Shown: positions 9,832 to 20,310, counted from the first letter of the stretch. The stretch: DNA of 64,000 bases from Plazaster borealis (GCA_021014325.1 CM037461.1:2815501-2879500), one strand, 5' to 3'. The notes: generated by a model not told the origin, from the letters alone. Translations and numbers: made by a program.

Positions 9832-10556
9832 AGTAGACTGGTCCCCTGTATTTAGGATAAAGACAGGCACTGGTCTTACATGCTCAATGATTTCATTGGA
9901 TACAATGATTTCATTGAATAAACGTGCAGCAACGTAAGCTTTCCATATTTATGATTGGTCCGAGATGATGCAGTTTTTGTCAGCTTGCTCTTTCGGTCGT
10001 CTGCATGCAGCGTGTTCATAATGTTTGTACATGCATGTAATGTTGTTTTATTCACTATGTGTACATAGACTACTTCGCAAATACTCGGTACGCGCTCATT
10101 TGCCGTGGGAAGAGGTACATGTTGGTATAGTATTGACAAACTTTAGACGCCAACTAGACCAGCATGCACCTTACTCCTTTTTTGGGAGAACACAATCACT
10201 TTCAAATGGCCCAAACCATTCGATATAGACCCTTTTAACCAAATAAAACAAATTAAAGCAACATTTTTTAAAGATGGGCCCACATTGTCTTTGCAAAGTT
10301 TATGCAACTTTACTTCCCCTGCCTCTGCACTTCAACACATAATCTTACCGTCTTCCCAAGAATCTGAGTTATACTTGCAACACCATGTTTGAGTACCGAT
10401 TTGGTATCAAATCACTTTTGCATCACTTCGGACCGATCATAAGACAGATTTGGAAAGCTTACGTCACTGCATTTCAATCCAATGAAATCATTGGGTTTGT
10501 AAGACCGGTGCCTGTCTTTGTCCTTGGGGATAAAGGCAGGGGACCAGTCTACATAT
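9832..10556. mobile_element. TAGACTGGTCCCCTG element, full copy
   Basis: The left end TAGACTGGTCCCCTG then AAGACAGGCACTGGTCTTAC, with TTTCATTGGA following, is mirrored on the right by TGTAAGACCGGTGCCTGTCT and GGGGACCAGTCTA. A partial copy lies at 12757-13000 and a fragment at 48454-48520. No open frame of note. Confidence 0.85.
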
Positions 10557-10699
10557 CTTTGTGATGGGTAACTAGAACCATAGAACTAAAGGGAGCCTGG
10601 GTTTTGGCGGTTGGTACAACGGGATGTGGTGGTAGCCCGGCAATGTAGGACGCAATCTATGTTAGTCTGGTTCCCAGACCAAACAATCTCTTATTATAA
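10557..10699. other. Intergenic
   Basis: Nothing recognised. Confidence 0.3.
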
Positions 10700-10838
10700 G
10701 GCCGTATCCGAATTGGCGGCTACAGCTACAGCTACGGCTGTTGCTAAGGGTGTTGCTCAGGACGTCCTATACTTCAACGCATGATGACGCGGAAATCTAG
10801 CCGTAGCCGTAGCCGTAGCTGCCAGTTCGGACACGGCC
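10700..10838 (+). mobile_element. GGCCGTATCCGA palindromic MITE, copy 1
   Basis: About 140 bp, ending in GGCCGTATCCGAATTGG and CCAGTTCGGACACGGCC. The arms are made of repeated GGCTAC/AGCTAC and GTAGCC hexamers around a centre containing GACGTCCTATACTTCAACGC. A reverse-oriented copy is at 16037-16176. Confidence 0.9.
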
Positions 10839-11225
10839 CGACTCACTGCAGCTTCTAGATTTTTAACAAGAGTCGTCAGGGAATCTTTGGTCAGGGAACC
10901 AGACTACATCAATGTAAACAAACACAGGGTATCAATTTACCCGTTAACGTTTAAAGCGAGATGCAAGATGGAGATTGCAAAACATAACGCAAGATTTGTT
11001 AACGCGAGATGGCAAGACTGAAAACCTAACGCGAGAATCGGTAACGCGAGATGCGAGATGCGTCATGGCAGGTATTGAACACCATACTATCGTTATGTGT
11101 CTCAATATGCATTGGTTTGTAAACAGCGCTCTTCGGGCAAAACTCGCTCTTCCATTTTCATGAAGTGTCGTATAAACAAATGTTCAGGATTGAATTACCC
11201 ATTCAAATAGTTGTAAGAATAAACA
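10839..11225. other. Intergenic with degenerate AACGCGAGATG repeats
   Basis: Between about 10955 and 11060 the short motif AACGCGAGATG or close variants occurs several times. The rest is unremarkable and would be downstream of the proposed receptor polyadenylation site. Confidence 0.4.
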
Positions 11226-11231
11226 TTTATT
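11226..11231 (-). promoter_or_regulatory. Candidate AATAAA polyadenylation signal
   Basis: Minus-strand AATAAA within GTCAATAAATG, about 255 bp downstream of the stop at 11486. The spacing suits a short 3' UTR for the candidate last receptor exon. Confidence 0.45.
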
Positions 11232-11485
11232 GACAGTTCTGTACGAATTGTTACGAAGTACAGAACTAAAAACGAGGAAGGATTCCAATGACTAGGAGAA
11301 GTGACTCAAAAGATTAGAAAACGTGACTCCAAATAATTCAGGTTGACACTTCAGAGAACAGAATAAAAAGTTATTTCTCGTCTATCATTTCAACAAATTA
11401 AAACAACAATTAAACTACTATACAAATACATATTGACACAATGAAAGTAAAGGCATATTTCAACTAAAGATGAAAAGTAAATAAG

Positions 11486-11756
11486 TCAAATACCGGTATC
11501 AACATGAGCAGTGGTGCTATAGGGGTGCCCATTGAAAGTTAGTTCTGAAGCCGGTAAGGGGGAGGCTCGACGGCTGGGTCGATGCCTCTGACCGTGGTGG
11601 ACGGAACCGCAAATACTGCTGACGAGTAGCCCCCGGGATTCGGCCGTCCTAGGTGAAATCCTTAGGGCACGGCAGTCAGATCTGGAAATGTCGGTGGATG
11701 GGACCAGTCGGTATTTGGCACCGGTCAACTGCGAGAAGACAACCTCGGCAGAACCC
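11486..11756 (-). CDS. Candidate last receptor exon: cytoplasmic tail and stop
   Basis: This island is clearly GC-richer than its surroundings and has an open minus-strand frame of about 90 codons ending HVDTGI and TGA. An acceptor-like TCGAG before 11756 gives entry in phase 2, matching the phase-2 donor at the end of the transmembrane exon (13309). The joined tail would be basic and Ser-rich, with VVFSQL and KYRLV, the latter a possible tyrosine motif. Weak points are a poor polypyrimidine tract, a different frame if the better-looking acceptor CTCTCCAG upstream is used, and no family resemblance. If it is not used, the receptor ends with three lysines at 13308. Confidence 0.42.
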
Positions 11757-12756
11757 CTCGATCATGTTGGGCGTGGCTGGAGAGCAACAGCTCACTACGA
11801 TATTCAGCACCAAATGGAAAATGAGCTCTGACGCGATTTAGGGCATGTACCCGTATTTAACCAACTATGTAACAATGTTATAACATACTTAACATTCTAC
11901 CGCTACTACTTACTTTACTCAATGCGTGAATAGCATAGCATAACTAAGTTTCACCCCGGTGGAGGGCGACAAAAGGTAAGTCATGAACAACACGTAAACC
12001 CATTGCATTAAGACTGCGCATGTAACAGAGTGAAGAGTTGACAAGTTTGCATGGGGAAAACCTACAGTAAGCAGACGCCAAGGGGCGACAGCGGTAGGCA
12101 CATTTTTGCGTTTCTTTCAATAACGTAAGAACCGTTCGGTCAAATTCGGTCATACTTTATGTAGGCTAATCCTCTATTAGAACCCCCCTTTGAGATAGTG
12201 TAGTCATCCATGGGGTTGAGTTAACTAACAGGTCACCATGACCCTTTGAAGTTTGTTGGCAGTAGTCCCCATTAACATGTCAAAAAAACCCCAAAACATA
12301 CGTAGTACACACCCGTTGAAACACGTACAGATTTCGCCAAAGTAATCTATCTATTATCATTAGGCTACTACAAAGTCTTTCTAGCCTGGGAATTACCTTG
12401 GGACCACCCGAAACAGACAAACTGCCCTATAGTTAAAAGTGCCTTCCGATAAAGCGAAAGTCCTGCGTCTGTGATTTTTGGGGAGCCTCGGGTCCCAGGG
12501 TTTTAAATGCCTTCGATGGAGACTGGGGTGTTAGCCAGATGGATCTCTGCCTGGATTTGGTTTGATTGACAGTAGTCCAGACCGTGACGTTCAGCGTGTA
12601 GTTCTGATCTAACTGGCTTCATGGGTTGAACCGAAATATACCTTCAAAGTGAACCAAAATAACATTAGTTACTTGAAATCACAGACCCAGTGTTTATAGT
12701 AACAATTCGAATATGTTCGTCAACGAATTACAGTGTACGTTAAATGTAACAGTAGA
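11757..12756. other. Intron or intergenic, no recognised feature
   Basis: Moderate GC, several short frames with no family signal. I see no RNA gene or tandem repeat. Confidence 0.3.
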
Positions 12757-13000
12757 ATGGTCGCCTGTCTTTATCCGCAAGAAAGACAGGCACTGGTCTT
12801 ACAGGCCCAATGATTTAATTGAATACAATGATTTCATTGGATAAACGTGCAGTGACGTAAGCTTTCCATATGTGTTATGATTGGTCCGAGGTGATAGTTT
12901 GTCAGCTTGCACTTCCGGTCGTCTGCATGCAGAGTATGCATAATGTTTGTAAGTATGCATGTATGTAATGTTGTCTTATTCACTAATGGGTCTTTACATT
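12757..13000 (+). mobile_element. TAGACTGGTCCCCTG element, partial copy
   Basis: Shares AAGACAGGCACTGGTCTTAC, TACAATGATTTCATTGGATA and GTAAGCTTTCCATAT with the left half of 9832-10556. The right half is missing. Confidence 0.75.
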
Positions 13001-13308
13001 CCAGGGAGTATATTTCGTCTTACAAAATGTCAAATTCAAGGTCATTTTTATTGAATATCATTGAAATTCAGGAATAAACCAAAACATCCCGTACAAAAAT
13101 GAAGTCATCAGATGAAGTCATCAAAAATTTGCCCCGGAAGGGTATTGTATGCAATGGCTATTCACTATTTTAACGTGAGGTTAGAGACTTGTAATTTGTC
13201 CCAACTCACATGGGGACTCTATCTATTGGAAAATGAGTACATCACAAAATTGAATTTGACATTTCCCTTGCTCTCTGAACATGAACGGGGTTAGCCTGGT
13301 ACTCTTAC

Positions 13309-13396
13309 TTTTTCTTGATGTAGAAACCAATCAATGATACAGAGCTGACAATGATGACGGTACATATGATGACGGGAACCAGCCAAATGTAGTTTT
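13309..13396 (-). CDS. Receptor exon: transmembrane helix
   Basis: Acceptor TTTGTTTCAG, entry phase 1. The exon encodes ENYIWLVPV, then a run of about 20 hydrophobic residues (VIICTVIIVSSVSLIGF), then YIKKK, a classic type I single-pass helix with a basic stop-transfer. Two readings are possible at the end: read-through gives TAA directly after the third Lys (stop at 13305-13307), while the same bases form a strong donor GTAAGAG that would splice out in phase 2 to a cytoplasmic exon. I favour splicing because the donor is near consensus. Confidence 0.85.
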
Positions 13397-14050
13397 CTGA
13401 AACAAAATGAATACAGAAACAGTTTACGACAAAAAACTAAATTTGACTTTCCATCTCGGACAATGTGTAAAAGATTGCCAATAAAGTACTCAATCGTCCT
13501 ACATGGGTCTGTACATTTTCGTATATGGGGGAATGTTGGTTCATTCTTTTTAAACACAGATTGTTACTGTCCTGTTTTGGAGCTTTAATCAATTTTAGAC
13601 ATGTAAATTTTCCATTTTTATCTTTTTAATGTGGACAATAAAGATTTAAATGAATATACCTGATTTTCGTTGACATTCAATTAAAACGGCCTTGAATTTG
13701 ACCTTTGACCTTTTGACTGACGAACAAATTCCTCCTTATAATGTGAAGACACATTAGTTGTTGAAATCCAGTGAGGTCATGTTTCAAATTTCCCTTTGAA
13801 ACAGTCAGGAATAAACCAACAAATCCCTGTTCAAAAATGTACACACCCTTGTAGACCAAAATGATGTAATATGATGTTTGGATGTTGACAAATTTTGCAC
13901 TGGAAGGGTGTCAAATACAATGGCATTTTACAGTGTTTAAACCTGAGGTTAGAGACTTGTAACTGTTTTCTCCACTCAAATGAGGACTCTATCTATTGGA
14001 AAATGAGTACATCACAAAAAAACCCAATTTTATCTTGGAGTTCCTCTTTA
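13397..14050. other. Intron with two related 300-bp segments
   Basis: Segment 13110-13290 resembles 13880-14040: both carry TTTTGCAC/TTGCCCCGGAAGGGT, TGAGGTTAGAGACTTGTAA and GACTCTATCTATTGGAAAAT. This is a dispersed repeat present twice, once on either side of the transmembrane exon. Confidence 0.6.
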
Positions 14051-14446
14051 AAGGGTCTGTATATGTTTGGTAATGACTCTGAAAATTAATGGCATTAAAA
14101 ACTTACTTGGTAAGAAGTACAGCAGCTTTGGATAGTACATGTATAATGCATTTTGAGAAAACTTTTCACTTAGAAGTGCTGCGGTTATGGAAAAAAAAGT
14201 GTCACTTTTTATCCCCCAAAATTTGAGAAGCGTTGCTGACAGTATCGTTTCTCAGATTCCGTATTCCATTTGCAGATTATTCTTCCTGTGTGGACATAAC
14301 CGCTCCAGATTTTCGGCAATATCTCAAAAACGCTACCACCTTTTAAAATGAAATTTTCACAGGTTAGTTTTATGGTATATATCTACAACTATATAGGATT
14401 AAAACAAACAGTGGGCTCCAATTACCAAACGTATATCCCTTTAAAA
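14051..14446 (+). mobile_element. GGTAATTACTC-family repeat, short subtype
   Basis: Starts AAAGGGTCTGTATATGTTTG and ends with an inverse-like ACCAAACGTATATCCCTTT. The interior matches 5514-5900 (CAGCAGCTTTGGATAG, CGCTACCACC). It lies immediately next to the stalk exon donor at 14477. Confidence 0.85.
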
Positions 14447-14477
14447 TGTTCAATGTCGATCTGACAAAATGGCATAC

Positions 14478-14951
14478 CAGTTGGAACTGCCGGGGTCCCA
14501 TCGATCAACCTCATCTTGGAGACTGAATTCTTCGCAGTTGTTACTCGACCTTCGATGGGTGCATCTGACGTCATCGGTTTCAGCGTAGTCGGTGGTGACG
14601 ACGTCATCGGTTCCAGCGTAGTTGGTGGTGACGACGTCATCGGTTTCAGCGTAGTCGGTGGTGACGTGATTTCGGTTGACGGTTGTTCCGTTTCAACAGG
14701 CTCCTTTACCTGTGGATGTGTGGTCACCTCGTGAATTGAATGAGTTGTCTCAGTGCTTTCGATATAACTCTGTTGCGCTGTCGTCGTTGATGACTCGGCA
14801 GTTGTTGTTTTGACGAGAGTCGATGTTCGCTGTGATCCAAGGCCTGACGGTGTAGTTCCATCGGTCTGAACGTCACCACCAACCGTAGAAGATGAAACAG
14901 CTACAGCAAGATCAGGAGTAATGTTTGTCTCAGGATAAGGAGTCTGGAGTG
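14478..14951 (-). CDS. Receptor exon: Ser/Thr/Pro-rich stalk
   Basis: 158 codons, phase 1 to phase 1. The acceptor TTTCTAACAG precedes 14951, and the donor after 14478 is GTATGCC. The peptide is dominated by Thr, Ser, Pro and Val and is a likely O-glycosylated mucin-like spacer that lifts the ectodomain off the membrane. Near its end the unit SPPTTLKPMTS occurs three times (33-bp DNA repeats between about 14565 and 14665), with Lys/Glu variation in the middle copy, so stalk length may vary between alleles. It sits between the membrane-proximal Ig exon and the transmembrane exon, the expected place for a stalk. Confidence 0.85.
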
Positions 14952-14969
14952 CTGTTAGAAACCAAAACA

Positions 14970-15118
14970 AATGGGCGACTTTGGAACGCTAGGTGGCAGC
15001 AGACTTACCAGGTAAATTTCCATTGTTTACGTAGTTCTAAGCATGCGCACATTACCGAGAACAATGGATTTACCTGGTAAGTCTGCTGCCACCTCGCGTC
15101 TCAAAAGTCCCCCATTGA
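14970..15118. mobile_element. Palindromic MITE AGGTGGCAGCAGACTTACC, copy 1
   Basis: Arms ATGGGCGACTTT...AGGTGGCAGCAGACTTACC and its inverse surround a centre with AAGCATGCGCA. It starts only about 18 bp upstream of the stalk-exon acceptor, so it may lie on or next to the branch-point region. Copy 2 is at 20059-20212. Confidence 0.88.
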
Positions 15119-16036
15119 TGTCAACAGCTGTATTAACAACTGATCATTGACGCAACGAACTGACACCTTGTGTACAAAACCACTTCTTTTTAATTTCTTT
15201 TTCCCCTTTTTTTCATATTGAAACAATTTCCATCAAGACCTACAATTTTATGAAGGTTCAAAGATTGAAGAGTTTCATGAAGAGCTATCATGACTATTGC
15301 AACCTTTGCACGAAAGTGACAATTATTTCCGTAAACTTGATTTTGATCCCTGGCTACACGCCACTTTAAAATTGTATTGCTTCTGACTGGCACCCCGAAC
15401 AAAGATACTGACTTTCCTGAAAATATTGCTCTGTAATTTTCACCTTTTTTCCACTCAAAAACTTGACGACTAATAAGGCTGAAATTTCTACAGTTAAATT
15501 GTATTACATAGTATGGGAACGATTTCGCATGTATGGCATCTCAATTTGCAACGAAATTTTGACGATTTGCTGTTCAATTTTAAAAAGGTGATCGCAAATT
15601 TGCGATCCAATTTGCATTGCATGTTTTGAAATATTTATTCTTGAAACAAACATTTTGGCATCTATTTTTCAAAACCTTTCATATCTTATTAATTTTTTCG
15701 CAAGAAATCCAACGTTAAAATAATAAGCAATACACATTTCACTGCGCGGCCATCGGCACCACCGCCACCTGACAACGAACGTAGATTCTTCTCTGATTTC
15801 CAAGACATGCTACAAGCGGTGCACACCGCTGGCAGTAGGGAAAAATCTGCCAATGAGAAAATTTGTTATCCACTATGTAGAAATTCAACAGCCAATACAA
15901 ATACTTGTTTCTTAGATTGTCCAGTCCATGGTCTGCATGGTCTGGTTCTCTCCTCTACATAGCACCCATGTACTGTGCAGTATTGCTATTATGCAGACTT
16001 AACTGGTTTGCAACCAGACTGCATGCTTGTTTAATT
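15119..16036. other. Intron, AT-rich, no recognised feature
   Basis: Short frames only. No domain signal, RNA gene or array seen. Confidence 0.35.
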
Positions 16037-16176
16037 AGGCCGTGTCCGAAATGCCGGCTACAGCTACGGCTACGGCTAGATTTCCGCGTCATCATGCATT
16101 GAAGTATAGGACTTCCTTAGCAACACCCTTAGCAACAGCCGTAGCTGTAGCTGTAGTCGCCAATTCGGATACGGCC
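16037..16176 (-). mobile_element. GGCCGTATCCGA palindromic MITE, copy 2
   Basis: Reverse-oriented copy of 10700-10838, ending GGCCGTGTCCGAAATG and CCAATTCGGATACGGCC, with CTTAGCAACACCCTTAGC in the middle. Confidence 0.9.
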
Positions 16177-16313
16177 ATACATTTACACGTGTGGATTTGG
16201 TTATTCTGAGCTATGGTGATTTGATACATCTTCATTCACAGTGAGTAGAGACTTGTTTCATGGCCAAAAACTGGAGGGACACCCATCCTTTAACACAGAT
16301 TGATGATATCTAC

Positions 16314-16616
16314 CTTCGTGTAGTTGGATGGCATCCGTTCCTAAACCCTTATTCACAGAGCAAATATAAAGTCCACTGTCGTTCTCGCTAAATGATACAA
16401 TTTCCAGTGACATGGAAATACTTGTAGGTGACAGCATCCCCTTCACTGCGTGGTATCTACCCTTCTCAGCTAATACAGTTGTTGTTTGGTTGGTAGATGT
16501 GTGGTACCAGTCTAAAGTGAAAACGCCCTCTCCAGACACGTGACAATCAATGCGAACCGTGTCGCCAATGATGACGTCACTTTCGGACGAAACAGTAACT
16601 TCACCTTTGAAAGTTG
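16314..16616 (-). CDS. Receptor exon: Ig domain (membrane-proximal)
   Basis: 101 codons, phase 1 to 1. Acceptor TTTCTCTTAG, donor GTAGAT. Ig hallmarks are present: RIDC (B-strand Cys), LDWYH (C-strand Trp) and DSGLYIC (the D.G.Y.C of the F strand), about 70 residues apart as in V/I-set domains. NQT and NDS are possible N-glycosylation sites. The exon equals one domain, which is typical for cell-surface Ig proteins. Confidence 0.92.
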
Positions 16617-16652
16617 CTAAGAGAAAAAAAACAGTGTAAATAATACTTTTAA

Positions 16653-16850
16653 AGGTAGAGTCATAGATTGGTAACTGCTCCAAAAATTAATGACCATAAC
16701 AAGTTACTTGGTAAGAAGCACCACAGCTGTTGATATTTTACCATAAACTAGTTTGAGAAAGGATTCCCTTCGAAGTAACAATGGTTTGAATCTGAGAAAC
16801 GATCCATGCATGAATCATTTCTCAGATTTCTGAGGGTAGGTGTCCGTTCG
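16653..16850 (+). mobile_element. GGTAATTACTC-family fragment
   Basis: 5' part only (AAAGGTAGAGTCATAGATTG, CAAGTTACTTGGTAAGAAGC, ACAGCTGTTGATA), followed by an inverted TTTGAATCTGAGAAACGAT/ATCATTTCTCAGATT pair. Confidence 0.65.
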
Positions 16851-17170
16851 CGGACAGAGATGAGGTTGGTACCCGCTGTCACCTCGCTAAACAAGGATTG
16901 ATTTGACGTTCGTGTGAAAAAATACCGTGACAGTTTTTTGCTGTTTTCTCAGCAAGGAGACACTGTATTTAGCTGAAACTTTCACATTTTGACTTTTGTT
17001 TTGTAGTTCTTTATAATTTTACCTATAAATCAGCATTACGGTGACAAAACCCAACCTATGACCCTACATTTAACTATTGTTTTTCTATATAACACATAGT
17101 GAAATGAATTCTCTAAAAAGTTAAACCTTAATCTTTGTGAACGCATTAGTACCAACAGTTTTACCGTTTA

Positions 17171-17545
17171 AAGGGAGAGTATACCTTTAGTAATTACTCC
17201 ACAAATTAATAACCAAAAAACTTAGTTAGTAAAGAGCACTGGAGAGCTGTTGACATTATAAAACATTGTTAGAAACGACCCTGTTTGAAGTAATTTAGTT
17301 GAAGAGAAAGAGGTAATCTTTTCACCAAACAATTTGAGAAAGGCCTCAGGCATGAAGCCCTTCTTAGGCATCTAAAAGCACGCAATTCTAAGGGTGTTTT
17401 TTCTGTCATTATTTTTCTTGCAAATTCGATGATCAATTGAGCCCAAATTGTTATAGGTTTGTTATTTGATGCAAATGTTGGGTTACACCAAGTGAAGAAA
17501 CTGGTCTTTGACAAAAATACCAAAAGTATACCTATCTTTTAAGTG
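17171..17545 (+). mobile_element. GGTAATTACTC-family repeat, long subtype
   Basis: AAAGGGAGAGTATACCTTTA at the left and ACCAAAAGTATACCTATCTTTT at the right. The interior has GAGAGCTGTTGACATTATAA and TTGAGCCCAAATTG. Confidence 0.8.
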
Positions 17546-17695
17546 AGTCTCACTTCATATGGCATTAAGGGGGAAATAAAAACAATTGTTAATGAGTGAC
17601 AGGTGTGCAAGATGTGCTGGTTCTAAATTGAGAGAGGTTGGGACATTTTTATTTAATAATTGTTTTTTTTTTCTGACTGGAAGAAAATGTCAATC

Positions 17696-17830
17696 GTGGC
17701 GTGTCGTGGCCAAGCGGTTAAGAGCACCGAACTCAAGTTATTGTGTTTCTAATCAGCAGAGTGTGGGTTCGAGTCCCGGTCATGACACTTGTATCATTGA
17801 GCAAGATACTTTACCATAATTGCTTTGGCA
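17696..17830 (+). mobile_element. tRNA-derived SINE
   Basis: GTGTCGTGGCCAAGCGGTTA gives a good A box with a Leu/Ser-tRNA-like start, and GGGTTCGAGTCCCGGTCATG gives the B box, about 50 bp later. It is not a functional tRNA: the arm between the boxes cannot form a proper anticodon stem, and it runs into a SINE body (CAAGATACTTTACCATAATT). Relatives are at 19258, 30843 and 59236. Confidence 0.85.
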
Positions 17831-18062
17831 TTCGGATGGGACTAAAAACAGTAGGTCCCATGTACTAGGAGTGGTAATGCACGCAAAAGAACCAAGAATA
17901 CTTATCGTGGAATAGTAGGGATTATCCCCGATGTTTCTGGTTCACATAGCAAGCACCCTTGTTTACAGGTTGCCTCAGGCTTGCGAGCTACAGTGATTAA
18001 GTTCACTTATGAGGCATCCTTGGTTTCATCACCACAAATATATAATAATAATTATAATAATT

Positions 18063-18200
18063 ACACTCTAAAAAACTTCTGGATCATAATTGACAAGGAT
18101 CCGGGTCCCCATGGGGCTTGATCCATTTCTGGGTTAGTATGACCCGGAATCTGTGTCAATAGTGACACAAAAATTGATCATACCGACGCAGAAAAATTCC
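18063..18200 (+). mobile_element. TCTGGGTC-family repeat fragment
   Basis: Begins ACACTCTAAAAAACTTCTGG and contains GGTCCCCATGGGGCTTGATC and CATTTCTGGGTTAGTATGAC. Fuller relatives lie at 19962-20310 and 21962-22200. It ends about 35 bp from an exon donor. Confidence 0.7.
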
Positions 18201-18235
18201 GAGTTGAAATCAGATGTTCGAGAGAACATACTTAC

Positions 18236-18568
18236 TAAGATCTACTTGAAATGTTTCGTAGTCAACTATGATTCCATCTCGAACGATGCACACAATGGTC
18301 TTGTTGGCCAGAAGACTGTTGTAGAAATCCTCAATTTCCACCGACGAAACTTGGCAACATTGTCCTGCTGTGTCAGAAGAGATCGTGGCTAGTCCACTCT
18401 CTGCCAGCGGCGTCACAGCTAGAGGCGATCGATGGGATTCGAACCACGCCCATTCCAGACTGAAATCAATCACCGCAGGTACCCCTATGGTTGCATTACA
18501 CTGCAATTTTAGGGTGGAGTCGAACTTGTCACCAACTTTCTGAAGGCTATTGATTCTGAGATCAGTGC
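18236..18568 (-). CDS. Receptor exon: Ig-like domain
   Basis: 111 codons, phase 1 to 1. Acceptor TTCAACTAG, donor GTAAGTATG. LKLQC gives the B-strand Cys, LEWAWFE the C-strand Trp, and TIVCIV the F-strand Cys. The D.G.Y tyrosine corner is absent, replaced by NKTIVC, so the fold call rests on the Cys-Trp-Cys spacing. An extra QCC in the middle may give additional disulphides. NAT and NKT are possible glycosylation sites. Confidence 0.82.
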
Positions 18569-18717
18569 CTAGTTGAATAAAAAATGGAGTAATGTTTGGA
18601 TTTTTATACAATGGGTTGTAACAACAGTTACAGTGACAGCGACAATGACAATGACGACGACAACAACAACAACAACAAAACCGGCAAGTATCTTTAACAA
18701 AATGTGGAAATATATAC

Positions 18718-18913
18718 CTGATGAAGTTGGACATCTGTAGCGCACCTCAAAGTCCGGGCAAGGCCTAGTGTTATTTGCGTCTTGGCAGCGGAATCCGTTC
18801 GCGTTGCAAAGATACGGAATCTCTGGAACGATCCCGCTAGCAATGAGGTCTTCGTTGGTCCCTTTGACTCGACATTCGGCACCGATTGGATGGCTACACA
18901 AATCGGTATAAGA
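18718..18913 (-). CDS. Receptor exon: WxxW domain 3, C-terminal half
   Basis: Phase 0 in, phase 1 out. Acceptor TTTTTAG, donor GTATATAT. Pattern: LCSHPIGAECRVKG, then YLCNANGFRC, then CPDFEVRYRCP. This matches the second half of the Mucin2_WxxW domain (C.P...ECR, C..GL.C, C.DYEV...CP), a disulphide-rich module known from gel-forming mucins and cartilage intermediate layer proteins. It completes the half at 21188-21273. Confidence 0.9.
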
Positions 18914-19257
18914 CTAAAAAGACAAGGTTTAACAGAACCCTTTCATTGGCCGCCATCGCTGAGATCAAACAATGTAAACGTGCACCTCCAATCCATTAAT
19001 AATAATAACAACTATATTTCTAATATAGCGCATTTAGAATAACATATCAATGCGCTTTACATTAGTGCCCTGGTCTTTGGGGCAATAACATTCCTTTAAC
19101 CTTTCTCAGCTCCCTGGGGAGTATACAGCCCGGGCTGCAAGGGCGCTCCGAAGGCTTTTTCAAACACAATATCAGCCTCTATCCTCGCAGGTACCCATTT
19201 GTATACCCCTGGGTGAAGAGAAGCAATTATAGTAAAGCATCTTGCGTAAAGACACAA

Positions 19258-19350
19258 ATGTCATGACCGGGATTCGAACCCACACACCGTTGACTTAACC
19301 ACCAGAACTTGAATTCGATGCTCTAGACCGCTAGGACATGACACCCTCAG
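19258..19350 (-). mobile_element. tRNA-derived SINE (reverse)
   Basis: On the minus strand GTGTCATGTCCTAGCGGTCT (A box region) precedes GGGTTCGAATCCCGGTCATG (B box). The downstream body CAAGATGCTTTACTATAATT is like the copy at 17696. Confidence 0.8.
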
Positions 19351-19671
19351 TGAGGGCGCTGTTTGGGTCTTGTGACGCCATACGCAAGGGGTATATTGCT
19401 TTAATGATATATGATGTACAAACACACTTGATTACGAGGTTAGAATTGATAATTTTCATGGAATATTTAAGTTTCAATCTGAATACCATACTGACTATGC
19501 ATGTTCACACCAATACTAACCCTTCAGAGGAAAGTCAGTATCTGAAGTAATGTCAAAGAGAAGAAAACAGCATTTTGAAGACCCAACAAATGAGTTTGCC
19601 GATATGACCGTTTACACCAATTATGCTTTTCGTGGAATTGATGAACTTTGTTGGTATTTTGTTTGTTTATT

Positions 19672-19848
19672 GACCTTATGCATTGACGTCATATTATGCC
19701 GCCATCTTAGAGGTCAAACGGTGATGAAACAATTGAAATCACACAGCTATGTACGCATGGCGCATAGGATGGGGCAATGAGTAACCTTCCTTCGACCTCT
19801 AGCTGAGGGCGCCCTACTCAAATGACGTCATGTGCATAAAGTCTATTA
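19672..19848. mobile_element. GACCTTATGCATTGACGTCAT MITE, copy 1
   Basis: About 180 bp, with GACCTTATGCATTGACGTCA at the left and its inverse TGACGTCATGTGCATAAAGT at the right. Copy 2 at 20655-20836 has cleaner TAGACCTTATGCA ends. Confidence 0.8.
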
Positions 19849-19961
19849 CAAAACAGAGAATGGAAATTATCTTTGGCCTACTCTTTCCAAAATAAACGAC
19901 GTATTTTCCTAATAAATAAATTAGCAACGGTGTTTCTTAAAACATCAGATAAACGTGCTAC

Positions 19962-20310
19962 ACTATAAAATCTACCGAGCCAGAGTTCATACTAATTCTG
20001 GGTCCTATGGGACCTGAACCATTTCTGAGCTCAGGCTCACTCGGAAAGTGGATTTCAATGGGAGACTTTTGGGGCCTCTAGGTGGCAGCAGATTTACCAG
20101 GTAAATCCATTGTTCCTGGAAATGTGCGCATGCTTAGAACGGCGTAAACAATGGACATTTTCCTGTTAAGTCTGCTGCCACTAGCGTTTAAAAGTCTCCC
20201 ATTGGGTTTCTGCTTCAGTTTGACCCATTTCTTTATCATTTTGACACAGATTCTGGGTTATACTGACCAAGAAATGGATCCGGTTCATCCAAGGTTTTTA
20301 GAGTGCAGTA
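19962..20310 (+). mobile_element. TCTGGGTC-family repeat, split by a MITE
   Basis: Outer parts 19962-20058 and 20213-20310 (TCATACTAATTCTGGGTCC; CACAGATTCTGGGTTATAC; ending TTTTTAGAGTGC) belong together. The palindromic MITE at 20059-20212 interrupts them. Confidence 0.75.
20059..20212. mobile_element. Palindromic MITE AGGTGGCAGCAGA, copy 2
   Basis: CAATGGGAGACTTTTGG and its inverse frame arms AGGTGGCAGCAGATTTACC and TTAAGTCTGCTGCCACTAG, with a GTGCGCATGCTTAGAAC centre matching 14970-15118. Confidence 0.88.

Noticed and set aside
17696..17790. Possible tRNA genes (also at 25495, 30843, 34533, 43445 and 59236)
   Set aside because: A and B boxes are present but cloverleaf pairing is broken or the sequence continues into a repeated body; SINE heads explain them better.
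18569..18734. Runs of Cys or Val in frames crossing 18600-18680
   Set aside because: Produced by an intronic GACAACAACAA-type simple repeat between two receptor exons.
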